Below are positions 8,050 through 16,826 of a stretch of 64,000 nucleotides of DNA, piece after piece. The notes under the pieces were generated by a model. That model was not told the DNA's origin. It saw only the letters and a list, made by a program, of their open reading frames with translations, and did no database searches. How positions within the stretch are numbered: position 1 is the stretch's first letter; every line of letters begins with the position of its first letter. The DNA comes from Arenicellales bacterium. GTDB taxonomy: Bacteria > Pseudomonadota > Gammaproteobacteria > Arenicellales > JAJDZL01. The DNA is taken from contig OX638343.1 of NCBI GenBank assembly GCA_951813075.1, forward strand, positions 434,001-498,000, given 5' to 3'. A program made the position numbers and the translations under genes.

Positions 8050-8964
8050 ATGACCGAAACCGTTCTATCTTCTCCGACCAGGACGGTTGTGATTGGATAT
8101 GAAAAGCCATTCTGTGTAATTGGAGAGCGAATCAATCCGACAGGCAGGAAGCTTCTTGCGGCGGAAATGGCCCTCGGCGACTACAGTCGAGTTGAGGCAG
8201 ATGCCTTGACGCAAGTACAAGCCGGAGCGCATATGCTGGATGTCAACGCAGGTATTCCTCTGGCAGACGAGCCAAAAATTTTGGCCGAAGTCGTTCAGCT
8301 TGTTCAGTCGCTGACAGATGTACCTCTGGTTTTGGATTCATCCATTGTCGCTGCACTGGACTCGGCGCTGGCAGTTTACAAAGGGCGCCCACTGGTGAAT
8401 TCCGTGACCGGCGAGGAAGATCGTTTGGAAACAGTTTTGCCGTTGGTAAAGAAATATGACGCTGCAGTGGTTGCAATTTCCAACGATGAAACCGGCATCT
8501 CGGAAGATCCTGATGTACGGTATGCGGTTGCCAAGAAAATTGTAGAAAGGGCCGAGGATTATGGTATTGCGCGTTGCGATGTTGTTGTCGATCCGCTTGT
8601 TATGCCGATTGGTGCTATTGGTCTGGCCGGTCGACAGGTGTTCAGCATTGTGCACCGGTTGCGTACAGAACTGAAGGTTAATACAACATGCGGTGCTTCC
8701 AATATCAGTTTTGGATTGCCGAACCGACAGGGTTTGAACGCAGCATTTCTGACGATGGCCATAGGCGCTGGAATGACGTCTGCGATTACCAGCCCGTTAC
8801 ACCCGGAAATTATGACCGCCATCATGGCTGCAAACGTGATGATGGGTACCGATCGGGAATGTCGAACATGGATTTCAAAATTCCGCGAACCGGTTAGTGA
8901 TGTGGAACGTGGTGAGAGAGCCGGTCGTCGAAACCGGGTTCGACGACGAAGGGTTGCGCTCTAG
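8050..8964 (+). CDS. Pterin-binding methyltetrahydrofolate:corrinoid methyltransferase (MtgA/AcsE-like)
   Basis: A 304-residue TIM-barrel enzyme of the dihydropteroate synthase/MetH-pterin family that moves a methyl group between methylcobalamin and tetrahydrofolate. Family landmarks are CVIGERINPTGRKLL at the N-terminus, the HMLDVNAGIP loop, PLVLDSS, LVNSVTGEED, VVDPLVMPIGAIG and NTTCGASNISFGLPNR, which together line the pterin site. It follows the corrinoid protein by 60 bp and precedes the corrinoid activator, the normal order for such modules. An unusual C-terminal tail from about residue 283 is very arginine-rich (RAGRRNRVRRRR). The activator two genes on also ends in a basic tail. Confidence 0.88.
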   Translation: MTETVLSSPTRTVVIGYEKPFCVIGERINPTGRKLLAAEMALGDYSRVEADALTQVQAGAHMLDVNAGIPLADEPKILAEVVQLVQSLTDVPLVLDSSIVAALDSALAVYKGRPLVNSVTGEEDRLETVLPLVKKYDAAVVAISNDETGISEDPDVRYAVAKKIVERAEDYGIARCDVVVDPLVMPIGAIGLAGRQVFSIVHRLRTELKVNTTCGASNISFGLPNRQGLNAAFLTMAIGAGMTSAITSPLHPEIMTAIMAANVMMGTDRECRTWISKFREPVSDVERGERAGRRNRVRRRRVAL

Positions 8965-9020
8965 TCGTCGTGTCGAGCTATCTTCGACTGCCAGTGGGAA
9001 AATTTGATTAATTCGTTCCG

Positions 9021-9039
9021 GAAATTGAATTCCAATTTC
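9021..9039. repeat. Short perfect hairpin just upstream of the activator gene
   Basis: GAAATTG (9021-9027), AATTC loop, CAATTTC (9033-9039). The 7-bp stem ends 14 nt before the ATG at 9054, so it could influence translation or mark an mRNA processing site in the intercistronic gap. Confidence 0.35.
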
Positions 9040-9053
9040 ATGGAAAATTTGGG

Positions 9054-11081
9054 ATGACTCAGATTTCTGATGCCATGGTTGTCTTTACCCCATCGGGGCG
9101 GCGGGGTAGGTTTCTAAAAGGTACAACGATTCTTCAAGCCGCACGTGCCTTGGGTGTGGACTTGGACTCTGTCTGTGGCGGCCGCGCGATGTGCGGGCGT
9201 TGCCAGATCGAATTAAGCACCGGTACATTCGCCAAGCATGGTGTCAAATCCCAACAGCAGCACTTGAGCTCATTGAGTGAAGTCGAGACGGAATACGCCA
9301 AATCCAACGAGTTTCTTGATGGACGCAGACTTGGGTGCTCGGTCAAGATTCTTGGCGATGTCGTCATTGATGTTCCTCCGGAAAGCCAGGTTCATCGTCA
9401 GGTTGTCCGAAAACGCGCTGAAGTCCACGCAATCAATCTGAATCCTGTAGTTCGTATGTACTATGTCGAAGTACAGGAGCCGAACATGCACGATCCGTCG
9501 GGTGACTTGCAGCGCTTGAAAGATGCCCTTGAGTTCGATTGGAGATTGGAAAATCTTTCCTGTGATCTGCGACAGATTCAGCAGTTGCAAGATGCATTGC
9601 GAGATGGCGAATGGAAGGTTACAGCCGCAGTACACGATGGCTCACAGATAGTCGCCGTCTGGCCGGGATTCAGAGATCATGCCTATGGATTGGCCATTGA
9701 TGTTGGTTCGACAACGATCGCCGCACATTTGTGCGATCTATCAAGCGGTGATGTAGTTGAATCGGCGGGAATCATGAATCCTCAGATTCGATTCGGCGAA
9801 GATCTGATGAGCCGGGTTTCATATCTGATGATGAATCCCGGACATGAGCAGGAGATGACCGAGGAAGTTCGTCGTGCAATTCAGAATCTGGCAGAAAGTG
9901 TTGCCAAATCTTATGGAATTGATGTAGAGGACATTCTTGACCTGGTTTTTGTCGGAAATCCTGTGATGCAACATCTGCTTTTGGGAATCAGTCCGATTGA
10001 ACTTGGTGGGGCACCGTTCGCATTGGCGACCGATGAATCCGTAAGCATTTGGGCAAGCGAACTCGACCTTTCCCTTCATCCGAATGCACGCGCATTTGTT
10101 CTACCGTGCATTGCTGGCCATGTTGGTGCCGATGCGGCTGGCATGGTATTGTCTGAACAGCCGTACCTCAATCAGGAGAACATGTTGCTTGTTGACGTTG
10201 GAACCAACGCGGAGATCATATTGGGCAACCGTAACCGACTAGTCGCAGCGTCAAGCCCTACCGGACCAGCATTTGAAGGTGCGCAAATCAGTAGTGGTCA
10301 ACGTGCAGCACCGGGTGCCATAGAAAGATTGCGAATTGACAAGGAGAGCCTGGTTCCGAAATTCAAGGTCATCGGTTGCGATTATTGGTCGATTGAAGAG
10401 GAATTTGCAGAGGGAATCAAGGAACATGGTGTGACCGGAATTTGCGGTTCAGGAATAATTGAAGCTATTGCAGAAATGTATTTGGCTGGAATTATTGATT
10501 CCAATGGCGTAGTTCAAGGTCATCTTGCCGACCGCAGCAATCGGATCATTGAGGATGGTCGAACGTTCTCTTACGTGATACAGGAAACGGCACCGAGAGT
10601 TGTCATTACCCAAAATGATGTCCGCGCAATCCAATTGGCAAAAGCTGCGCTGTACGCTGGAATCCGCTTGTTAATGGATCGTCTGGGTTTGGAGGAAGTC
10701 GACACAATACGATTGGCTGGCGCCTTCGGCAGCCATGTCGATGTCAAATATGCAATGGTTCTGGGTATGATTCCAGACTGCGATTTGAGTCATGTAACTT
10801 CCGCCGGAAACGCTGCGGGAACAGGCGCTAGAATTGCTTTGCTGGATCGTAACTCACGCAGCGAGATACGTCAGGTCGTTCGAAATATTGAAAAAGTAGA
10901 GACAGCAGTGGAACCGAGTTTCCAAAATTACTTTGTTGAAGCAATGGCTATTCCACATAAGTCGGCAAAATTCCATAATCTGAGTAAAGTTGTGGAATTA
11001 CCGAAAGCGATTGCCCCATCAGGCAAACCATCAGGTCAGGGTCGCAGAAAACGAAGAGTTGCTCAGCGGAAAGGCTTATGA
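9054..11081 (+). CDS. Reductive activator of corrinoid proteins (ASKHA domain, RACo/RamA-like, DUF4445)
   Basis: A 675-residue protein expected to reduce inactive Co(II) corrinoid back to Co(I) at the cost of ATP. The N-terminus is a plant-type [2Fe-2S] domain with Cys41, Cys47 and Cys50 in SVCGGRAMCGRCQ and Cys95 in RRLGCSVKI. A linker (about residues 110-205) precedes the ASKHA ATPase core, with AIDVGSTTIAAHLCDL, PQIRFGEDLMSR, VDVGTNAEIILGN, GVTGICGSGIIEAIAEM and LAGAFGSHV. A basic tail (GRRKRRVAQRK) ends it. It follows the pterin methyltransferase by 89 bp and overlaps the next gene by ATGA. The 2Fe-2S/ASKHA architecture is the RACo type known from acetogens and Roseobacter-like bacteria; RamA itself carries 4Fe-4S clusters. 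Confidence 0.9.
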   Translation: MTQISDAMVVFTPSGRRGRFLKGTTILQAARALGVDLDSVCGGRAMCGRCQIELSTGTFAKHGVKSQQQHLSSLSEVETEYAKSNEFLDGRRLGCSVKILGDVVIDVPPESQVHRQVVRKRAEVHAINLNPVVRMYYVEVQEPNMHDPSGDLQRLKDALEFDWRLENLSCDLRQIQQLQDALRDGEWKVTAAVHDGSQIVAVWPGFRDHAYGLAIDVGSTTIAAHLCDLSSGDVVESAGIMNPQIRFGEDLMSRVSYLMMNPGHEQEMTEEVRRAIQNLAESVAKSYGIDVEDILDLVFVGNPVMQHLLLGISPIELGGAPFALATDESVSIWASELDLSLHPNARAFVLPCIAGHVGADAAGMVLSEQPYLNQENMLLVDVGTNAEIILGNRNRLVAASSPTGPAFEGAQISSGQRAAPGAIERLRIDKESLVPKFKVIGCDYWSIEEEFAEGIKEHGVTGICGSGIIEAIAEMYLAGIIDSNGVVQGHLADRSNRIIEDGRTFSYVIQETAPRVVITQNDVRAIQLAKAALYAGIRLLMDRLGLEEVDTIRLAGAFGSHVDVKYAMVLGMIPDCDLSHVTSAGNAAGTGARIALLDRNSRSEIRQVVRNIEKVETAVEPSFQNYFVEAMAIPHKSAKFHNLSKVVELPKAIAPSGKPSGQGRRKRRVAQRKGL

Positions 11082-12511
11082 AAGCAGACCTGATAATCTC
11101 TGGTGGTCGGGTGATTGATGGCACTGGTCAGAATTCGAGGATTGCTGATGTAGTTATCAACAAAGGCCGAATCACAGGGGTTGGTGATTTTGCGGATGTC
11201 GAGGCTGACCGAACGCTGAACGCCGCCGGGAAATGTGTCGCTCCGGGATTCATAGATGCCCATACGCACGATGACCGGGTACTTCTTTCCTCGCCGGATA
11301 TGTCGTGCAAAATTAGTCAAGGTGTCACGACAGTTGTTACAGGCAATTGCGGAGTCAGTCTGGCGCCTCTTGAAAATGTTGATCCACCACCACCATTGAA
11401 TCTCCTGGGTGACAGAGAATGGTATCGATTTGCTACCACTGCTGCCTATGCCAATGAATTGCGTGAGGAGCCTGCTGCAATTAACTCCTTGATGCTTGTC
11501 GGGCACTCCACGTTGCGGATTGCAACAATGGATCGATTGGATCGTCCCGCGACAAAACGTGAGATTCAGAAGATGGAGAAGTTGGTTGATGCGGCGATGG
11601 AGCAGGGTGCGAGCGGATTCAGTACCGGCCTTGAGTATCCGCCCTCAATCAGCGCTTCTGAAGAAGAAGTAATCGCACTGGCGAAACGCGCTTCCGTCGC
11701 GGGTGGTATCTATACCACCCACATGCGCAACGAAAGTGACGATGTGCATCTTTCAATTGATGAAACAGTACGCGTCGCCGAGCAAGCCGAAATCAGTACC
11801 GTAATTTCCCATCACAAGACCTGTGGAAAGAACAATTTTGGCAGAACCTGCGAAACCCTGCCGCAGATTGAGGAGGCAAAGAAATTCGTTCAACTGAATT
11901 TTGATGTTTATCCCTATGTAGCCAGTTCCACCTCTTTGCTGCCGCAGTATTTGAGTAAATCCGACCGGGTATTGATTACATGGTCCGATCCACATCCAGA
12001 ATGCAGTGGAATGGAATTAAGTCAGATCTGTGAAGATTGGAATATCAGTACCGACGAAGCGGTCGATTTGTTGTCTCCGGCTGGTGCCATATATTTTCAA
12101 ATGGATGAGGAGGATCTTCAAAGAGTATTGAAGTTTCCAGGATCAATGATTGGCTCCGATGGATTACCCAGCGATAGGTTTCCACATCCCCGTCTTTGGG
12201 GTACATTTCCTCGTGTTTTGGGACACTATAGTAGAGACCTGGGGCTGTTTTCGCTTGAAGAAGCGGTTGCGCGCATGACCGGCAACACGTCTAGTACTTT
12301 CGGAATAACCGACCGGGGTTACATCAGAGAAGGTTTGTGCGCGGATATTGTCGTATTCGATCCGGAAACAGTCATTGATAGAGCGAGTTTCGATGATCCT
12401 ATTCAGGCGGCAGCCGGAATCGAATCGGTTTTTGTCAATGGTGAACTCGTTTACGAAGATTTTCAGTGGACTGAGAAACGGCCGGGTGTACTGTTGTCGC
12501 GCGCAGCATGA
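11078..12511 (+). CDS. N-acyl-D-amino-acid deacylase / D-aminoacylase-like amidohydrolase
   Basis: A 477-residue metal-dependent amidohydrolase. Landmarks of the D-aminoacylase group are ISGGRVIDGTG at the N-terminus, the metal motif FIDAHTHDD, the SQGVTTVVTGNCGVS segment bearing the metal-bridging Cys, GHSTLR, FSTGLEYPP, YTTHMRNE and ISHHKTCG, the metal Asp region MIGSDGLP, and a C-terminal GLCADIVVFDPETV. These enzymes release a free amino acid from N-acyl or N-carbamoyl amino acids. It begins in the stop codon of the corrinoid activator (ATGA), so it is part of the methyl-transfer operon. That pairing suggests deacylation or ring opening linked to demethylation of the same compound. Convergent with the hydantoinase-A gene 27 bp away. 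Confidence 0.85.
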   Translation: MKADLIISGGRVIDGTGQNSRIADVVINKGRITGVGDFADVEADRTLNAAGKCVAPGFIDAHTHDDRVLLSSPDMSCKISQGVTTVVTGNCGVSLAPLENVDPPPPLNLLGDREWYRFATTAAYANELREEPAAINSLMLVGHSTLRIATMDRLDRPATKREIQKMEKLVDAAMEQGASGFSTGLEYPPSISASEEEVIALAKRASVAGGIYTTHMRNESDDVHLSIDETVRVAEQAEISTVISHHKTCGKNNFGRTCETLPQIEEAKKFVQLNFDVYPYVASSTSLLPQYLSKSDRVLITWSDPHPECSGMELSQICEDWNISTDEAVDLLSPAGAIYFQMDEEDLQRVLKFPGSMIGSDGLPSDRFPHPRLWGTFPRVLGHYSRDLGLFSLEEAVARMTGNTSSTFGITDRGYIREGLCADIVVFDPETVIDRASFDDPIQAAAGIESVFVNGELVYEDFQWTEKRPGVLLSRAA

Positions 12512-12538
12512 CGTGTTCTTTCGAATTCCGTATATTCA

Positions 12539-14512
12539 CTATAAAGTTTTCACCTGACCGGATACTGAAACCGTTATTTGGGATTCGATAAAAATCTTTT
12601 GTCCTCCCAAACCTTTAATGATTTTGTCATTACGTGCAGTATCTATACGCGCTTCGACCGCATTCGACGCAACTGCCCGCTGTTGCGCGAGAGTTTCTAG
12701 TTCGTTAGTCGCCACTTCAGCAGCCTCATCAAAATCGGAAAAGTCCTGAATACCGTTCGGAGTATGTATACGATAGATTCCATCCGACGGCGATGTGATC
12801 AGTCCTGATACGCGCTGAGACACACTACCCGCAGCAGCGCCAACGGCGTTTCCTACTTCTGAGTGTTCGGGTATTTCATACGAGAGATTCAGCCGAGATG
12901 CAACTTCAGGATAGACTGGCAACGCTGGTGCACCCACCACTACCAAATTACCAGCGATTGTCAACTGTACGTTCACTAGTCCGGGATCGAATTTGGAAAT
13001 TGCCTTAGTCAATAGGTAGTCACTAACTTCAACCCGATTGGGCTTTGCCGATTCTGATTGAATTGCAGCCTGGACCAGCACTTCGCAAGATTTTTGAATC
13101 ACAGATTCGATTACATTCTTGCAGAATTGTTCTGGACTATCCCAATTCGGCTCCATACCGCGTGAAAAACCTCTCGTCCAAAGTTGGGCAGCAAGTGTCG
13201 CTGCCTCAACAGACCAACGATTCATCCTGCCCAGTACATGCAATGCATCAGTCGGCGTGAAAGCGCACATTTGAGCTAAATCCAAGACTCGAAGTCGGTT
13301 AAAAGCACGCAGCATTCGAGCATCCTTGAAGAGTTCTTCACAACTGACTGGTCCTTCATCCATCATTTCCCATAATTTTTTATCGATTCTGCTGAGATTC
13401 TGAATATCTACAGTCGACCTTCGGCGAGTTAAAAAACATCCTTGGTATTCTTGTGGTCTACGTTTCAATTGTTCTTTCAGAATATCCATAATTTCGGGAC
13501 ATTGGTGACTGAGAGAAGAAATAGGCATGGCACGTTGGGGGCCTACTTCAACTGGGTTGGTGAACGAGACCAAACTGTCTCCGCCCAAACCCACGGTAAG
13601 TACGTCGACGGCTTCAACGAATGTTCTGAATCCACCAATTTGTGCGCCTTGGCGGTCAATTCTCGGTTCGCCATCACAAAGAATTGCGATGTCAGTTGTT
13701 GTGCCTCCAATATCTGAGACTATTGAAACATCACTACGGGATAGTCTGGCGGCACCAACAATGCTGGCCGCTGGACCTGACAGCACAGTTTCTACCGGGC
13801 GGACTTTTGCAACGTCAACACTGATCATTGATCCATCTCCTTTGACGACCATTAGAGGAGCAGTGACACCGCGGTCTTTGAGTTCGGTGTAAACGGTCTG
13901 AACCAGTTCAGTAATTGGTGCAATCAGTCGCGCATTCAAGACTGCAGTCGTCGCACGACGCGGGGCATCAAGGCTCGCAGTTAATTCATGAGTACACGTG
14001 ACTGGTCTGTCGGTCAGTTGCAATACCAGGTCTCTTATTGCGATCTCATGCGCATTGTTTCGTACCGAGAACATTCCCGCAACCGCAAATGCAGAAACAG
14101 ATTTCGCGTAATTTTTTATTGCGATTTTTGCTTGGTGTAAATCAATTGGTTCTGATTCGTCACCGTGGGCGTTATGTCCACCACTTAAGAAAATGACCGG
14201 GTCACCGCGTAGGGCGGTACTCAGATTTGCTCGATCTAAAGATTCGGGTTTATGTCCGATCAATAAAAGACAGACAGAACCGCCGCGTCCCTCCACAATG
14301 GCGTTCGTAGCCAGGGTTGTTGAAATCGCAGTAACCTGTACATATTCTGCAAGCGGCAGTTCATCGGAATCAATTCGATCGATGGCTTCACGGATTCCGA
14401 CTGATAGGTTGTAGTGTGTCGTAAGTGTTTTGGCGGTTCGAATTACACCGTCATCGTTGTCATATAGAACAGCGTCTGTATAAGTCCCGCCTGTGTCAAT
14501 TCCAAGACGCAT
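12539..14512 (-). CDS. Hydantoinase/oxoprolinase A-subunit family protein (HyuA-like), orphan
   Basis: A 657-residue ATP-binding protein of the hydantoinase A/5-oxoprolinase superfamily, ATP-dependent ring-opening enzymes for hydantoins and lactams. The N-terminal Hydant_A_N domain shows LGIDTGGTYTDAVLYD and ISTTLATNAIVEGRGG. The central domain has LMVVKGDGSMISVDVA, VETVLSGPAASIVGAA and SDIGGTTTDIAI, and AVDVLTVGLGGDS follows. HyuA proteins usually work with a HyuB partner, which is absent. The gene is downstream of and co-directional with the AcuI-type reductase and faces the corrinoid/deacylase operon. A link to that operon (N-methylhydantoin-type substrate) is speculative. An orphan HyuA next to corrinoid genes could instead be a corrinoid-associated ATPase. 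Confidence 0.82.
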   Translation of the reverse strand: MRLGIDTGGTYTDAVLYDNDDGVIRTAKTLTTHYNLSVGIREAIDRIDSDELPLAEYVQVTAISTTLATNAIVEGRGGSVCLLLIGHKPESLDRANLSTALRGDPVIFLSGGHNAHGDESEPIDLHQAKIAIKNYAKSVSAFAVAGMFSVRNNAHEIAIRDLVLQLTDRPVTCTHELTASLDAPRRATTAVLNARLIAPITELVQTVYTELKDRGVTAPLMVVKGDGSMISVDVAKVRPVETVLSGPAASIVGAARLSRSDVSIVSDIGGTTTDIAILCDGEPRIDRQGAQIGGFRTFVEAVDVLTVGLGGDSLVSFTNPVEVGPQRAMPISSLSHQCPEIMDILKEQLKRRPQEYQGCFLTRRRSTVDIQNLSRIDKKLWEMMDEGPVSCEELFKDARMLRAFNRLRVLDLAQMCAFTPTDALHVLGRMNRWSVEAATLAAQLWTRGFSRGMEPNWDSPEQFCKNVIESVIQKSCEVLVQAAIQSESAKPNRVEVSDYLLTKAISKFDPGLVNVQLTIAGNLVVVGAPALPVYPEVASRLNLSYEIPEHSEVGNAVGAAAGSVSQRVSGLITSPSDGIYRIHTPNGIQDFSDFDEAAEVATNELETLAQQRAVASNAVEARIDTARNDKIIKGLGGQKIFIESQITVSVSGQVKTL

Positions 14513-14668
14513 AACTTGTCAATCAGGTGAATCAAACACGCGAAAAGAATTTTGCGAAGATTTGAGCGTCAGACAAGAGTTTTCGCGAATGAATTTGCGC
14601 AACAACAGAGGCACTCGATTCAATGCATCAGAAAAAAGAAAAATACCAGCTGGCTGCAATAAATCGCG

Positions 14669-15670
14669 TCAGTCTGTTGCGCTGATTCTGACAACGATGC
14701 GTCCGACAATAGACCCATCCATGAACTGACCGAAAGACGCGGGAAGATTATCAAAATCAACCACCTCTTTCACGATCAGGCTCATATCCGTAGGTTTCAG
14801 GTCCGAGCACATTCTTTCCCATGCCTTATCTCGAATTTCCCGAGGCATCTCAAGCGAGTTGATGCCCAGAAGAGAAACCCCTCTCAGGATAAACGGCATG
14901 ACTGTTGTTTGAAGTCCGACTCCGCCCGCAAGTCCAACAGAACCAATATTACCCCAAGGTTTAACGGTTTTTGTCAGCCAGCCCAGAATATCGCCACCTA
15001 CATTGTCAACTGCTCCGCCCCATTGTGCTCTCTCCAGAGGTCGGTCACCCATATCCAGACTGTGACGGTCGATCAGTTCGCTGGCGCCAAGTTGTCGAAG
15101 ATATTGTTCGTGTTGTTTCTTTCCTGAAAGTGCGATGACGTCATATCCCAAGCCAGAGAACATACTGATCGCAAAGCTACCGACCCCGCCAGTCGCACCG
15201 GTAACTACAATCGGTCCACGTTCAGGAATCTGCCCGTTAGCTTCCATTCGTATTACAGCGATCGCAGCAGTGAATCCTGCGGTACCAAATGCCATCGCGT
15301 CATATTCTGTCAGTCCCGAAGGCATCGGGACTACACAATCTCCTGGAACTCTGGCGTATTCAGAATAACCACCATCGTGAATCTCTGACAGCCCACAACC
15401 TACCACCAGTACGGAGTCACCTTCTTTGAAACGCGAATCTGTGGACACAGAGACCTTGCCTGCCAGATCGATTCCACCATTAAGCGGGTACTTTCGCAAA
15501 ATCCTTCCTTTTCCGGTCGCGGCAAGGGCATCCTTGAAATTTATTGTGGAATAACTCGTTTTGATTACGACATCGCCTTCTGTCAGATCTTCAAGCGACA
15601 TGTTTGTGAAGTTCGCAGAGATGGATTTATCTTCACCTTGGTTGATGCGGAAACTGCGGAAAGTATCCAT
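14669..15670 (-). CDS. acuI: AcuI/YhdH-family NADPH-dependent acrylyl-CoA reductase (MDR superfamily)
   Basis: A 333-residue medium-chain reductase closely patterned on E. coli YhdH and Rhodobacter AcuI, which reduce acrylyl-CoA to propionyl-CoA with NADPH. Shared landmarks are STINFKDALAATGKG, PLNGGIDLAGKV, GTAGFTAAIAV, the cofactor motif VVTGATGGVGSFA, LRQLGASELIDR and TTVMPFILRGVSLLGINS. The start at 15670 is fixed by a clear AAGGAG site just upstream; a longer frame from 15718 lacks support. In marine bacteria AcuI detoxifies acryloyl-CoA from DMSP cleavage or propanoid breakdown. No DMSP lyase or demethylase gene is here, so a general detoxifying role is as likely. Confidence 0.88.
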   Translation of the reverse strand: MDTFRSFRINQGEDKSISANFTNMSLEDLTEGDVVIKTSYSTINFKDALAATGKGRILRKYPLNGGIDLAGKVSVSTDSRFKEGDSVLVVGCGLSEIHDGGYSEYARVPGDCVVPMPSGLTEYDAMAFGTAGFTAAIAVIRMEANGQIPERGPIVVTGATGGVGSFAISMFSGLGYDVIALSGKKQHEQYLRQLGASELIDRHSLDMGDRPLERAQWGGAVDNVGGDILGWLTKTVKPWGNIGSVGLAGGVGLQTTVMPFILRGVSLLGINSLEMPREIRDKAWERMCSDLKPTDMSLIVKEVVDFDNLPASFGQFMDGSIVGRIVVRISATD

Positions 15671-15906
15671 TTTGTTCTCCTTGGGTATGTAGGGATTCGA
15701 CCTGGAAAATTGGCGCAAGAAAAATCTCGAATCAAGTTTGACAATTCAAAATCTGATTCACAATCTTCAAAGCACGCAGTATTTTATAGCACTTCGAATT
15801 TGTAGCATGTGCAACTAGATTTCGATTTTTTCTCTTTACAAGATAAAGGGCAAGAAAGATTTTGCTACTCATATACGAAACCGACAAGTTCTGGGTTCCT
15901 GCCAGA
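15671..15906. other. Intergenic region between acuI and hinT
   Basis: No gene supported. A 62-codon minus-strand frame (15732-15920) has no recognisable domain or ribosome site. The left part is the acuI leader; the right end holds the candidate hinT promoter. Confidence 0.4.
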
Positions 15907-15935
15907 GTGATTGAATTCATTTTGTTTCCTATAAT
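15907..15935 (+). promoter_or_regulatory. Candidate promoter of hinT
   Basis: A perfect -10 hexamer TATAAT at 15930-15935, 41 bp ahead of the GTG start. The hexamer 17 bp upstream (GTGATT, 15907-15912) is a weak -35; TTGAAT at 15911-15916 would be a better sequence but its spacer is only 13 bp. Confidence 0.4.
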
Positions 15936-15976
15936 TCCAGTTTCAGGAATTTACGCCAAACGAAGTGGGAGGTCCC

Positions 15977-16321
15977 GTGGTAGAGGAAACAATTTTCAGT
16001 AAGATAATCAGAAAGGAAATTCCGGCAGATATTGTCTATGAGGATGATTTAGTACTGGCATTTCGCGATATTGCGCCGCAAGCTCCGGTACATTTTCTGA
16101 TCGTACCCAAGAAAGATATTCCAACAGTGAATGACATTACTGAAGACGATGAAGTGATGCTTGGGCGGCTTTTTTCGACTGCAGCGAGACTTGCAAAAGA
16201 ATACGATGTCGACGAAAGTGGATATCGTTTGACGGTCAACTGCAATTCTGATGGAAGGCAGGAAGTATTTCATCTGCACATGCACTTGATGGGTGGTCGT
16301 TTGATGCAACGTATGGGGTAG
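15977..16321 (+). CDS. hinT: HIT-family purine nucleoside phosphoramidase (HinT)
   Basis: About 114 residues; a cytoplasmic histidine-triad hydrolase of AMP-lysine-type phosphoramidates. The catalytic HxHxH motif is in [14 protein letters not shown] at the C-terminus, and the N-terminal [21 protein letters not shown] and [14 protein letters not shown] are typical of bacterial HinT. The GTG at 15977 is chosen because GGGAGG (15967-15972) lies at the right distance before it; a GTG at 15965 would place that site inside the gene. It starts the core-gene block that follows the catabolic region. Confidence 0.9.
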   Translation: MVEETIFSKIIRKEIPADIVYEDDLVLAFRDIAPQAPVHFLIVPKKDIPTVNDITEDDEVMLGRLFSTAARLAKEYDVDESGYRLTVNCNSDGRQEVFHLHMHLMGGRLMQRMG

Positions 16322-16447
16322 GTCAGATGGCACAAACCTGCTGAAGATCATCAGCCAGGTATGCGTTACGGGTGTTGAGTTGACAAGTTCAGCCTTGCTG
16401 GCTGGCAGGGGCGACGAAGGGAAATTCAATCCCAATTATGTTGGTAA

Positions 16448-16813
16448 TTATTCGGTTTGAGTTGTTGTCTGCGCGTTTGATTCCCATCGATCTTCTTGTT
16501 CAATTTTTCGAACGCGATCATTTTCAAAATAGATCGTGACGCGCTCCTTGACAATGATGTTTCGAGGATTGCCGACAATCGTCAGTATGTAGTCCCATCG
16601 GTCCGGGTTGAATGTGTCAACCACCAAAGGTGTCCCTAAAATAGACTGTACTTCACTTTTGGACATTCCAGATTCAATTCTTGCAACATTCTCAGAATTG
16701 GTTATCTGTCCTTGATGGATGTCCGGTCGATAGATGGCGCAACCGGATAGCACAATTGCACTTGCAAGTGTCACACAAAAGAGGCGATATAATTTATTAA
16801 AATGCATTCTCAT
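16448..16813 (-). CDS. bamE: Outer membrane assembly lipoprotein BamE (SmpA/OmlA)
   Basis: A 121-residue lipoprotein of the BAM complex that folds outer-membrane beta-barrels. It has a signal peptide with lipobox VLSGC, then the BamE core: GQITNSENVARIESGMSKSEVQSILGTPLVVDTFNPDRWDY (shown here only as the landmarks IESGMSKSEV, ILGTP and DRWDY) and a VYFEND-like strand (TIYFENDRVRKIE). The start may be at 16813 or 16807. It sits next to recN and nadK as in many gammaproteobacteria and indicates a Gram-negative envelope. Confidence 0.9.
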   Translation of the reverse strand: MRMHFNKLYRLFCVTLASAIVLSGCAIYRPDIHQGQITNSENVARIESGMSKSEVQSILGTPLVVDTFNPDRWDYILTIVGNPRNIIVKERVTIYFENDRVRKIEQEDRWESNAQTTTQTE

Positions 16814-16826
16814 ATAATTGAAAGAA

